DNA of 25,520 bases from a virus. Below are positions 1-5,564 of this stretch, one piece after another (the first letter of the stretch is position 1; every line of letters begins with the position of its first letter). The notes below the pieces were generated by a model, which was given only the letters and a program-made list of their open reading frames with translations, searched no databases and was not told the origin of the DNA. Location of the stretch: IMG/VR virus record IMGVR_UViG_3300025266_000039, positions 1 to 25,520 of that record. The stretch is one strand, 5' to 3'. A program made the position numbers and the translations under genes.

Positions 1-15
1 AACCAATAGTCGAGG

Positions 16-162
16 CCGCAGACCCGCAGACCCGCAGGGCAACGGGGCCGCGGGGCAACGGGGCCGCAGGGCCGCAGAGCTATAAACTAGACCGCAGAGC
101 GCAGGGCCGCAGAGTATCGGGCCAAGATGCGAGGCCGCAGACCCAAGAACAAAGCCGCAGAG
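16..162. repeat. 8-bp tandem repeat array, consensus CCGCAGRG
   Basis: Bases 16-79 split exactly into eight contiguous 8-nt units: ccgcagac twice, ccgcaggg, caacgggg, ccgcgggg, caacgggg, ccgcaggg, ccgcagag. Further isolated units lie at 92-99, 107-114, 135-142 and 155-162, inside the 3' end of the leftward nuclease gene. The tract is much more GC-rich than its surroundings. It sits just downstream of the terminase small subunit. T7-type phages carry short-repeat arrays beside their packaging junction, so a packaging role is possible, but that is inference. A contig-end artefact is the main alternative. Confidence 0.85.
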
Positions 163-509
163 CTCTCGAACCTCTCCCCTTGGGTGCCGGACAGCCCATT
201 CTCGACAAGCTGACCGCTCTGATTCCCGTCAAATAAAAGTAGGTCACGCTCCGAGGACCTCTTTACTAAGATAAAATTTGCGCCACCTCTAGCCCAATAT
301 ACTGTGTTCCAAGCGACTTGATGAGCCGAGAGATTTACCCCGTTGCCTTTGGATACCTTGAGTTCGACCCAGCAAGCGAAGCCGTCCCAGATGAGGTGAA
401 CGTCAGGAACGCCACCCCCGTGCTTGTTTTCAATCCTTGTCGCTTGGCATTTCGGGGGTAGATTCGATCTCAATGTGTTCCAAAAGTTGGCCTCTGGTCC
501 CTTGCTCAT
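87..509 (-). CDS. VRR-NUC-like PD-(D/E)XK nuclease
   Basis: A 140-residue product with the core of a small phage restriction-fold nuclease. The RIENKHGGGVPDVHLIWDG segment is followed by CWVELKV, giving the PD...ExK catalytic signature (Asp 36, Glu 49, Lys 51 from this start), and then a helix with AHQVAW. This matches VRR-NUC or Holliday-junction-resolvase-like nucleases, which cut branched or flap DNA during phage replication, recombination or packaging. I chose the ATG at 509 because MSKGPEANFW is where the fold begins. An in-frame ATG at 596 would add 29 residues that look like shadow of the overlapping gene, and neither start has a strong ribosome site. Its 5' end overlaps the terminase gene by 80 nt. 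The last 25 or so residues are encoded by the 8-bp repeat tract and look unrelated to the fold. Confidence 0.75.
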   Translation of the reverse strand: MSKGPEANFWNTLRSNLPPKCQATRIENKHGGGVPDVHLIWDGFACWVELKVSKGNGVNLSAHQVAWNTVYWARGGANFILVKRSSERDLLLFDGNQSGQLVENGLSGTQGERFESSAALFLGLRPRILARYSAALRSAV

Positions 510-1056
510 GTGGCGTGATATCCTTTGCTGTTCCCTCGATCTCAAAAGCTTGAGGATATTTCTTTTGTAGGTCTGCCAAACGTCCGACAATTTCATCCCG
601 CGAAAGCTGATCGATGCTGTTGACCTGTTCTCTTCTGTCCACAGTCAGACCTCCCAATGCAGACCGAATCTTCTCCGCATTGATGGCTGCTGAAAACTGG
701 CCGTTCTCTTCTGCGCCGAGGGATAGTTTATGCAACCGTTCAAGCTGTCCGATTGTGGTGACAGCATACCTGCGCTCCCGCTCTTCCCGCATCTCTTGGA
801 TGTACTCAAGGACATGAGGATAGTCTCGACCATTCAGCAAAAGAGATGCATGTTTGGCCGCAGTGGTTTCAGCAAAGCCAGCCTTACGAGCGGCCTCTGC
901 ATTGGAGTAGATGCCTTCCACGATAAAACGAGAGAAGGTCTTTTGTCTGTTGGTCAGGACCCTTTCGGCCCCGTCTTGCGTAGTTTCTTCTATCGACATA
1001 TGTTCGCCCCATTGTGCTCTACCAACAAGATAAACTATAGACATGAAATTGTCCAT
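430..1056 (-). CDS. terS: Terminase small subunit
   Basis: A 208-residue protein. Residues about 35-95 match the Terminase_2-type DNA-binding domain: LTNRQKTFSRFIVEG, then an HTH with NAEAARKAGF and TAAKHASLLL, then a helical EMREERERR linker. A coiled or helical C-terminus follows. This subunit recognises the packaging site and feeds DNA to the large terminase, which is not in the window and should lie further left if the operon continues. AGGAAAG lies just before the ATG at 1056. Other starts are at 1044 and at 999, where MSIEETTQ is preceded by GGGGCG. A strong leftward sigma70-like promoter lies at 1114-1142. The nuclease gene begins inside its 3' end. The assignment rests on the N-terminal domain. 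Confidence 0.8.
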   Translation of the reverse strand: MDNFMSIVYLVGRAQWGEHMSIEETTQDGAERVLTNRQKTFSRFIVEGIYSNAEAARKAGFAETTAAKHASLLLNGRDYPHVLEYIQEMREERERRYAVTTIGQLERLHKLSLGAEENGQFSAAINAEKIRSALGGLTVDRREQVNSIDQLSRDEIVGRLADLQKKYPQAFEIEGTAKDITPHEQGTRGQLLEHIEIESTPEMPSDKD

Positions 1057-1113
1057 CTTTCCTATATAGGGACTTTTTCCCAGATAAACGTACTACCGTC
1101 CTCAGAGTGTACT

Positions 1114-1142
1114 ATTTTATGGGCTACTTAGAAGGTTGTAAA
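1114..1142 (-). promoter_or_regulatory. Leftward sigma70-like promoter for terS
   Basis: On the minus strand TTTACA (1142-1137) is followed after exactly 17 nt by TAAAAT (1119-1114). Each hexamer matches 5 of 6 consensus bases. Predicted initiation is near 1107, about 50 nt before the terS start. The -35 box overlaps the first two bases of the inverted repeat at 1141-1156, so a repressor bound there should block it. Confidence 0.6.
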
Positions 1143-1156
1143 CAAACAAGTTTGTT
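1141..1156. promoter_or_regulatory. Inverted-repeat operator candidate
   Basis: The sequence aacaaac-aa-gtttgtt has two perfect 7-bp arms around a 2-bp centre. It lies between the -35 boxes of the opposed promoters (1137-1142 leftward, 1159-1164 rightward), where a dimeric repressor could control both. Confidence 0.5.
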
Positions 1157-1158
1157 AC

Positions 1159-1186
1159 TTGATAGTACGTTTAGTACGTTTATTAC
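1159..1186 (+). promoter_or_regulatory. Rightward promoter with repeats in its spacer
   Basis: TTGATA (1159-1164) is separated by 16 nt from TATTAC (1181-1186). Two abutting copies of agtacgttt (1164-1172 and 1173-1181) fill the spacer. Transcription would start near 1193 and give a 5' leader of about 147 nt before the gene at 1340. The -10 box matches only 4 of 6 consensus bases, so this call is weaker than the leftward one. Confidence 0.4.
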
Positions 1187-1275
1187 ATCATATTTGAATG
1201 GATAAAAACTTTTTTACTTTTTTTCTGGAGAATATGCCTATAAGGGTACTCGGCGTACTTTCCCCAAAATATTTC

Positions 1276-1302
1276 TTGACCCATGGACCGAGGTCCTATA
1301 GC
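1276..1302 (+). promoter_or_regulatory. Second, weaker rightward promoter candidate
   Basis: TTGACC (1276-1281) is followed after 15 nt by TATAGC (1297-1302). The spacer contains the small palindrome ggacc-ga-ggtcc. The spacing is short, so this is only a candidate for a promoter close to the first early gene. Confidence 0.25.
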
Positions 1303-1339
1303 TTGTGGTCTATCAACAATTCAATTATGAGGTTTAATT

Positions 1340-1654
1340 ATGAGAGATACTTTAACGAAGACTTATAAGGTAGGCACCAACCGTGGACACAAGCGCGTAT
1401 GGATCGAGGGCAATATTCTTTTGTCTTTTGGTTTCACACGGGGGCTCCGGTTTGCTCGGACCATGCGCGATGGTAAGATGTATTTGATCCAAGACCCACA
1501 AGGCAAGCACCGTGTTGCGGGGACCGAGGCCCGTCCGATCATTGACTTGAACGGTCAGTATCTGGATGATTTTTTTCATGGCTACACTCACTACGATGCC
1601 ACGTTCAATGCGTTTGGCAATGCGTTTCTTGTGATCGAGGGGGTGAACACATGA
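1340..1654 (+). CDS. Small AbrB/SymE-like protein, first early gene
   Basis: A 104-residue soluble protein. The stretch YKVGTNRGHKRVWIEGNILL, then SFGFTRGLRFARTM, a short strand YLIQD, and later ARPIIDLNGQYL, resembles the swapped-hairpin beta fold of AbrB/SymE-type proteins. Such proteins occur in phages directly before cytosine-methyltransferase-like genes. The likely role is a DNA- or RNA-binding partner of the enzyme that follows, but this is recalled family resemblance and is not proved. The start is supported by GAGG seven bases before the ATG. The gene overlaps the next by ATGA, so translation is probably coupled. It is the first gene of the rightward run and should be among the earliest expressed. 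Confidence 0.7.
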   Translation: MRDTLTKTYKVGTNRGHKRVWIEGNILLSFGFTRGLRFARTMRDGKMYLIQDPQGKHRVAGTEARPIIDLNGQYLDDFFHGYTHYDATFNAFGNAFLVIEGVNT

Positions 1655-2373
1655 GCACGGTGATAAGTTTATATGATTTCACGGGCGAGGCATTGAAGCC
1701 ATGGGCTGATGCCGGACACGAATGCTATGCGTTTGACATCCAGCATGACCCGCATGAGATCACGAAGGAATATTCTCGCAAGCACATGGGTGGCTCGATT
1801 GAGTATCGTCACGCTGACTTGCATGACCCTGAGACTTTGCGAGATATTAAGTTGGCCTTCGAGGGTTATGCGTGTTTTGGCATGGCGTTTCCTGTCTGCA
1901 CAGACCTCGCGGTTTCGGGCGCGGCATGGTTCAAGAAGAAGGCCGAGGCCAATCCATGGTTTCAAGACGAGGCTGTTGGTCACGCCATGTCCTGCGCTCG
2001 ATTGTTTGAGGACATGGGCGTCCCGTATTTCATTGAGAATCCTGTCAGTGTTTTGGCTACCAAGTGGCGCAAGCCTGACTATTCGTTCCACCCATATGAG
2101 TATGGCGGGTACATCCCTTACGATGAGATGAACCACCCCCGCTGGCCTGAGTACATAGCCCCTCGCGATGCATACAAGAAGAAGACTTGTTTGTGGACTG
2201 GTGGTAACTTTCGTATGCCTACCAAGGTATCGGTTGACCCAGAGGGTTATCACGGTAATGGTTACAGCACCGCTATGATGAAGCTTGGTGGCAAGTCCAA
2301 GCGGACCAAGGACATACGCAGCGCAACCCCTCGAGGCTTTGCTGCGGCGGTTCAACAGTTTAACGGGAGGTAA
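1651..2373 (+). CDS. Cytosine-C5-methyltransferase-like protein
   Basis: A 240-residue protein with a Rossmann-type start. LYDFTGEALKPWADAGHECYAFDI (residues 7-30) corresponds to motifs I and II for S-adenosylmethionine binding. FPVCTDLAVSGAAWF has Cys83 at the motif IV nucleophile position, and FIENP (127-131) corresponds to motif VI. It belongs to the short Dcm-like phage proteins rather than to full methyltransferases: canonical PC(Q) reads PVC here and a target-recognition domain is small or absent. It may methylate phage DNA against host restriction, or may act on a different pyrimidine such as dUMP/dCMP-type substrates. The nucleotide substrate cannot be decided from sequence. It overlaps the preceding gene by 4 nt, suggesting a functional pair. 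Confidence 0.75.
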   Translation: MSTVISLYDFTGEALKPWADAGHECYAFDIQHDPHEITKEYSRKHMGGSIEYRHADLHDPETLRDIKLAFEGYACFGMAFPVCTDLAVSGAAWFKKKAEANPWFQDEAVGHAMSCARLFEDMGVPYFIENPVSVLATKWRKPDYSFHPYEYGGYIPYDEMNHPRWPEYIAPRDAYKKKTCLWTGGNFRMPTKVSVDPEGYHGNGYSTAMMKLGGKSKRTKDIRSATPRGFAAAVQQFNGR

Positions 2374-2375
2374 TT

Positions 2376-3020
2376 GTGGAAGAAGATTTCAACATCAAGG
2401 TATCGGTCAGGAACGGCAGGTTGTTGAGGGCGATCAGGGACAGGTATGATTCGGTTGCTGAGTTATCGCGTCAATTAGTCAGAGGTAAGTCGCAGGTAAA
2501 TGCTCTCGTTACTATGAAGTTGAAACCATTTAACCACAAGGGTTGGACAGATTTAGCTTTGGATGTTGCGGCGATGGTTGGCAAGGAGCCCGAAGACTTA
2601 TGGCCTGATCATCTTCGTGAGTTGCAGTTAGCCAAATCCACATCTGAAATGGAAGTTGGTTTGGACAGCGTCAAGCGATTAATTCAAGACGGGACTACCG
2701 AGAAGACTTTATCTCAGATCAGTGCGGTCTCAACGTTATCTGAAGCACTGACGCCGAGAGAAAGAAGGTGCTTGGCAATGCGTTTTGCATTGGGGCATTC
2801 TTTAGAAGAGACTGCCAGAGTCTTGGGAGTTACGAGGGAGAGGGCGCGTCAGATAGAAGCCAAGGCTATCCGAAGGATGAAACGTGCAGCTACGGTACAC
2901 GGTTACCGCAAGGAAGACGTTTGGGCCAACGTCTTTGACCCAGAACATCAGATGAAAATGACAACAAAGATAAGCAGTGAGCGTATAACCAACAAAGGTT
3001 TAGACCTTTTCAACGATTAG
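2376..3020 (+). CDS. HTH plus sigma-70 region 4 regulator
   Basis: A 214-residue protein starting at GTG (2376), preceded by GGGAGG. The N-terminal half (about 10-80) looks like a Cro/XRE-type helical domain ending in KEPEDLWPDHL, a phrase common in such HTH proteins. Residues 125-170 are a clear sigma-70 region 4: LTPRERRCLAMRFALGHSLEETARVLGVTRERARQIEAKAIRRMKR, shown here as its blocks LTPRERR, SLEETARVLGV and TRERARQIE. Region 2, needed for -10 recognition and melting, is absent. It is therefore more likely to modify host RNA polymerase promoter choice, for example by contacting -35 elements, than to be a full sigma factor. The last 40 residues are unassigned. It is placed early in the rightward operon. 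Confidence 0.85.
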   Translation: MEEDFNIKVSVRNGRLLRAIRDRYDSVAELSRQLVRGKSQVNALVTMKLKPFNHKGWTDLALDVAAMVGKEPEDLWPDHLRELQLAKSTSEMEVGLDSVKRLIQDGTTEKTLSQISAVSTLSEALTPRERRCLAMRFALGHSLEETARVLGVTRERARQIEAKAIRRMKRAATVHGYRKEDVWANVFDPEHQMKMTTKISSERITNKGLDLFND

Positions 3021-3034
3021 CCAAGGAGGAAACA

Positions 3035-3478
3035 ATGCCTAATCACACCGCACAACAGGTTCACTTTACTGGGCCACAATATCTCATGGAGCATTTATAT
3101 CAGGCCGTAAAGCTTGGCACTTTATGCCAGACCGTTTGCCCCATGCCTTTCGAGGTTTGGGCGCAGGAGGCAACCACTTCTTCTCCAGCATGGTATCAAT
3201 GGCGTCTCGATAACTGGGACACCAAGTGGGATATTTATAGCGTCGATATCAACGACGAACTTACAACCCGCGAGGGCTCCGGTTCTCTTGCGGAGGTCAG
3301 CTTTTCATTCACATGCGAGACTGCGTGGAGCCCCCCGATCAAGGTTTGGGAGAAGCTCCACGACATGGGTATCTCTATTGACGCATCATACCAAGACGAG
3401 GGCATGATGTACGAAGGCACGTTCATCGATGGGGTGGACACAACTTGGACACCAGAAGAGGAGGAGGAACATGAGTAA
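3035..3478 (+). CDS. YubB ferredoxin-like (DUF1281/Api92-type) protein
   Basis: A 147-residue protein with an excellent AAGGAGG ribosome site. SPAWYQWRLDNWDTKWD (residues 50-66) and SFTCETAWSPPIKVW (about 92-107) are the hallmarks of the YubB ferredoxin-like domain found on plasmids and phages. The biochemical role of this family is unknown. Binding to a nucleic acid or another protein is a common guess for such alpha-beta folds. The C-terminus is very acidic (EEEEEHE). The 3' end overlaps the next gene by 8 nt, and the GAGGAGG coding for its acidic tail doubles as the ribosome site of the next gene. Confidence 0.75.
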   Translation: MPNHTAQQVHFTGPQYLMEHLYQAVKLGTLCQTVCPMPFEVWAQEATTSSPAWYQWRLDNWDTKWDIYSVDINDELTTREGSGSLAEVSFSFTCETAWSPPIKVWEKLHDMGISIDASYQDEGMMYEGTFIDGVDTTWTPEEEEEHE

Positions 3479-3668
3479 GCGCAAAGTTAGGGTCAAGGTT
3501 ACCCGCGAAGAGACTTGGTATCCAACGTACATGGTTCCGGAGCATATGACTGCGGACGAGGCCCACGAATACATTATCAACGAGGCCCCTGATCAAGTGT
3601 TCGATGAGTACTTACACAAGGACACGTTGGACACAGACACATCAATAGAAATTCTGGAGGATAAATAA
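3471..3668 (+). CDS. Small hypothetical protein
   Basis: A 65-residue protein starting at the ATG at 3471, directly after gaggaggaac. A longer frame from 3429 exists but lacks this ribosome site and would run through the preceding gene. It begins with a basic strand (MSKRKVRVKVTREETWY) and then turns acidic, with ADEAHEYIINEAPDQVFDEYL. It is likely one small alpha-beta unit. I do not recognise a family. It sits between the YubB-like gene and the 172-residue unknown, all in one operon. Confidence 0.7.
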   Translation: MSKRKVRVKVTREETWYPTYMVPEHMTADEAHEYIINEAPDQVFDEYLHKDTLDTDTSIEILEDK

Positions 3669-3669
3669 G

Positions 3670-4188
3670 ATGGCACTTCAACTACAATTAAAAGCGATTA
3701 AGTATTCTGGCTGGGCAAGCCAAGAGACTGCATGTTACGAGGCCAAGCTTTATGTGGACGGTAAGTCGTTTGCATATGTTAGCAACAATGGACACGGTGG
3801 CCCTGATCGGATTGACAATGACCCTAAGTTCAAGGGCGATTGGCGCAAGGTTTATGACCAGATTATTGAGGAGTTTAATGACGAGAAACTGTATCCTCGG
3901 GACGAGCCGTGCGAGTATTTTCCGGACGGGTTTGCCCAGACTTTGGAGACATGGTGCGGCAAACGTTTGGACGAGCACCTTGCTCGGAAGGACATGAAAC
4001 GCTCGATGAAAAGGAAGTGTTTGTTCCTGCTTGAGAACGAGGAGGGTGTATACGAATCCGATTGGCATCCACCTGTGACCAAGGGCGATTGGACCTTGTT
4101 TAATAATCAGAAGGTTCGACGCAAGATACTGAATGATTTGCCAGAGGACATTGCTTTGATGTATTATATGGGGAAGGTTAAGATATGA
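3670..4188 (+). CDS. Conserved-type phage hypothetical protein
   Basis: A 172-residue soluble protein beginning LQLKAIKYSGWASQETACYEAKLYVDGKSFAYVSN, a run of likely beta strands followed by NNGHGGPDRID. The opening block with GHGGPD is typical of an uncharacterised protein seen in phage early regions. The rest is helical and charged, and CLFLLENEEGVYESDWHPP suggests a final strand. No catalytic motif is evident. GGAGG lies 11 nt before the start. The gene overlaps the next by ATGA. The function is unknown. Confidence 0.7.
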   Translation: MALQLQLKAIKYSGWASQETACYEAKLYVDGKSFAYVSNNGHGGPDRIDNDPKFKGDWRKVYDQIIEEFNDEKLYPRDEPCEYFPDGFAQTLETWCGKRLDEHLARKDMKRSMKRKCLFLLENEEGVYESDWHPPVTKGDWTLFNNQKVRRKILNDLPEDIALMYYMGKVKI

Positions 4189-4433
4189 AAGTTAATGGAG
4201 CGGAGCGCGGATACAACCCCCCGTCAGCGGAGAGATTATCGGACAGTGTGGTCAACACGGTCCATCACTGGACTATAAATAAGATGCACACTGATCCTGC
4301 ACATCGCGCTCGATATCAAAATTTGCCATACAACCGAGCGTACCGTCAAATCTTTGCGATTGAGTTGGATAGAATTATGGAGTCCATCGAAGAGGCCGGA
4401 AACAAATGGATGGAAATTAACAGGGAGGGATAG
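4185..4433 (+). CDS. Small hypothetical protein
   Basis: An 82-residue protein overlapping the previous gene by 4 nt. It is probably mostly helical: a polar N-terminus, VVNTVHHWTINKMHTDPAHRARYQ, then YRQIFAIELDRIMESIEEAG. Histidines are frequent in the middle. I do not recognise a family. The 3' end carries CAGGGAGGGA, which is the ribosome site for the next gene, so the two are probably translated together. Confidence 0.65.
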   Translation: MKVNGAERGYNPPSAERLSDSVVNTVHHWTINKMHTDPAHRARYQNLPYNRAYRQIFAIELDRIMESIEEAGNKWMEINREG

Positions 4434-4646
4434 ATGATGGAACAGGCAGAGAGCATGATGCCTTGCCCCGAATGCTGGGGTGAGGGCAAGGTCGAGGTTG
4501 AGTACGCTGTGCCTCACAATATAAATCGGGACGTAGGGTATTTGGATACGAGGCTCGAGGATTGTGATTATTGCAGAGGTTCTGGTGAGGTAGAGAACGA
4601 TGGGATTGAGGATTTCGAATTAGAGGAGGACCCTGATGATGTTTGA
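4434..4646 (+). CDS. Mini DnaJ-type zinc-finger protein
   Basis: A 70-residue protein with two CxxCxGxG-type motifs, CPECWGEG (Cys11 and Cys14) and CDYCRGSG (Cys44 and Cys47). These are the zinc-binding repeats of DnaJ chaperones, here without a J domain. Two such motifs together could hold one zinc ion. The C-terminus is strongly acidic (DFELEEDPDDV). Small phage proteins of this kind may mediate protein or nucleic-acid contacts, but the role is not known. Either ATG at 4434 or 4437 could serve, following CAGGGAGGGATAG. Its 3' end overlaps the next small gene by 11 nt. Confidence 0.75.
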   Translation: MMEQAESMMPCPECWGEGKVEVEYAVPHNINRDVGYLDTRLEDCDYCRGSGEVENDGIEDFELEEDPDDV

Positions 4647-4788
4647 TCAGAAGGATAAGAACCTTGCTGCCATGCATTCCAAGATAGTTGAGCTGACTGC
4701 CGAGGCAGACGTACTATTGAGGGCGTTGGAAAAAGTAACGGCTGAAAAGCTAGAGTTACTCGAGAAAATCAGAGGAGGTGGTAAGTGA
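4636..4788 (+). CDS. Short coiled-coil protein, 50 residues
   Basis: A small gene of 50 codons starting at tandem ATGs (4636, 4639), after GAGGAGGA in the end of the previous gene. The product reads MMFDQKDKNLAAMHSKIVEL and continues with heptad-like leucines through LLRALEK and KLELLEKI to RGGGK. It is highly charged and probably forms an amphipathic helix or coiled coil. Its stop overlaps the GTG start of the next gene by 4 nt, and its GAGGAGGTGG end supplies that gene's ribosome site. The overlap chain on both sides supports it being real. The function is unknown. Confidence 0.65.
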   Translation: MMFDQKDKNLAAMHSKIVELTAEADVLLRALEKVTAEKLELLEKIRGGGK

Positions 4789-4979
4789 AAGTACAGAATT
4801 GGGACCATATGCGCGGTTGGAATTTCCCAACACATAAGCACCGACCAAGCAGCAATCGATACCGAGAGCCCACGTCACCGTGCAAGCATCTCGGAGTTGC
4901 GATCTCAACGAGCAATCGATACCGCGACATCAAGCCCCCGACTTTGGCGATCCCGCCATGGGGAAAACAGAAGGAATAA
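4785..4979 (+). CDS. Small basic proline-rich hypothetical protein
   Basis: A 64-residue protein starting at GTG (4785), seven or so bases after AGAGGAGG. It is rich in Arg, Lys, His and Pro and has low predicted secondary structure. SNRYR occurs twice, 20 codons apart, encoded by the 14-bp direct repeat at 4851-4864 and 4911-4924. The single Cys (PCKHLG) and the many His residues do not form a recognised metal motif. It may be a small nucleic-acid-binding or host-interaction protein, but this is only inferred from charge. Confidence 0.55.
   Translation: MKVQNWDHMRGWNFPTHKHRPSSNRYREPTSPCKHLGVAISTSNRYRDIKPPTLAIPPWGKQKE
4851..4924 (+). repeat. 14-bp direct repeat with a 60-bp period
   Basis: agcaatcgataccg occurs at 4851-4864 and again at 4911-4924. 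The 60-bp spacing keeps both copies in the same reading frame, where each encodes SNRYR. This suggests an ancient internal duplication of 20 codons, now diverged between the copies, or a sequence kept for a nucleic-acid reason. Confidence 0.75.
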
Positions 4980-4981
4980 AT

Positions 4982-5386
4982 ATGTACCAAGTAACAATGA
5001 AGACTCACAAGGATGGGGTCGAGGTCCTGTTCATGGACCGATGGTCCGAGGTGATCGATTGGGTTGCCGACCTCGAGCTTGGAGATAAGATCCAGAATCC
5101 ATTCGAAGAATACTACACCATTGCTTTGGTGTTCGAGGGTTCTCTCGATACGCACACAGAGTTCTATCCGGAAGACTCAAAGGAGAAGGGCAACCTGATC
5201 AACAATATGGTCAAGCTTTTGCCGGACAGGATGGGACAGGATGAGATAGTCGCAACGATAATGACTACGGCTTCGACGTATTGGAACCCTGATGAAATGG
5301 CGCAAGGGTTCGACACACTTTCACAGATAGCTGACACCGTTAAGGAGCAGGGCAAGAATGCAGGACACAAGCGAAAGCTGCACTAA
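4982..5386 (+). CDS. Hypothetical protein, 134 residues
   Basis: The product starts at ATG 4982 (MYQVTMKTHKDGVEVLF), after AAGGA. An in-frame upstream extension to 4880 overlaps the preceding gene and has no ribosome site, so I reject it. The protein is acidic and soluble. A first strand-like segment is followed by DRWSEVIDWVADLELGDKIQNPFEEYYTIALVFEG and then helices. I recognise no family. Its 3' end contains the ribosome site (AGGAGCAGGG) and the first 29 bases of the next gene. Confidence 0.7.
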   Translation: MYQVTMKTHKDGVEVLFMDRWSEVIDWVADLELGDKIQNPFEEYYTIALVFEGSLDTHTEFYPEDSKEKGNLINNMVKLLPDRMGQDEIVATIMTTASTYWNPDEMAQGFDTLSQIADTVKEQGKNAGHKRKLH

Positions 5387-5564
5387 GAGTTTAAATCCGG
5401 CGGAGCAAGCACATCTTACATACCTTCGCCAACGTGTGGATAATTTACAGGAGGAGAGGTTTCGTCGGGACGCCCGACTATCAATCAACAACGAGATACA
5501 TGCCGCAGTAAACGAGCTACGGCAATTCACTAGCAATCTTAGAAAAGAGGGACGTAGAATATGA
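5358..5564 (+). CDS. Small coiled-coil hypothetical protein
   Basis: A 68-residue protein, nearly all helix, for example LNPAEQAHLTYLRQRVDNLQEERFRRD and INNEIHAAVNELRQFTSNLRKEG, with a hydrophobic heptad pattern. It is likely a dimeric coiled coil. The start overlaps the preceding gene by 29 nt and the end overlaps the next gene by ATGA. The function is unknown. Confidence 0.65.
   Translation: MQDTSESCTKSLNPAEQAHLTYLRQRVDNLQEERFRRDARLSINNEIHAAVNELRQFTSNLRKEGRRI

Larger units (their letters stand above)
1084..1183. repeat. Three copies of AGTACGTTT(A) in both orientations
   Basis: Copies lie at 1164-1173 and 1173-1182 on the plus strand and at 1085-1094 on the minus strand (read as taaacgtact). 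The match between 1084-1094 and 1173-1183 is 11 bp in inverted orientation. No further copies were noticed elsewhere in the window by eye. Confidence 0.7.
1057..1339. promoter_or_regulatory. Divergent intergenic control region
   Basis: This 283-base AT-rich gap separates the leftward packaging genes from the rightward early genes. It holds opposed promoter candidates, the inverted repeat at 1141-1156, three copies of AGTACGTTT(A), a 10-bp palindrome cctatatagg at 1061-1070 over the terS ribosome site, and ggacc-ga-ggtcc at 1285-1296 inside a weaker promoter candidate. No convincing gene was found in it. Confidence 0.7.

Noticed and set aside
16-162. CRISPR array
   Set aside because: The units are only 8 bp and mostly contiguous, with no spacers of regular length.
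1669-2355. Leftward 228-codon frame over the methyltransferase gene
   Set aside because: The plus-strand frame has family motifs and coupling to its neighbour; the leftward frame has neither a ribosome site nor family features.
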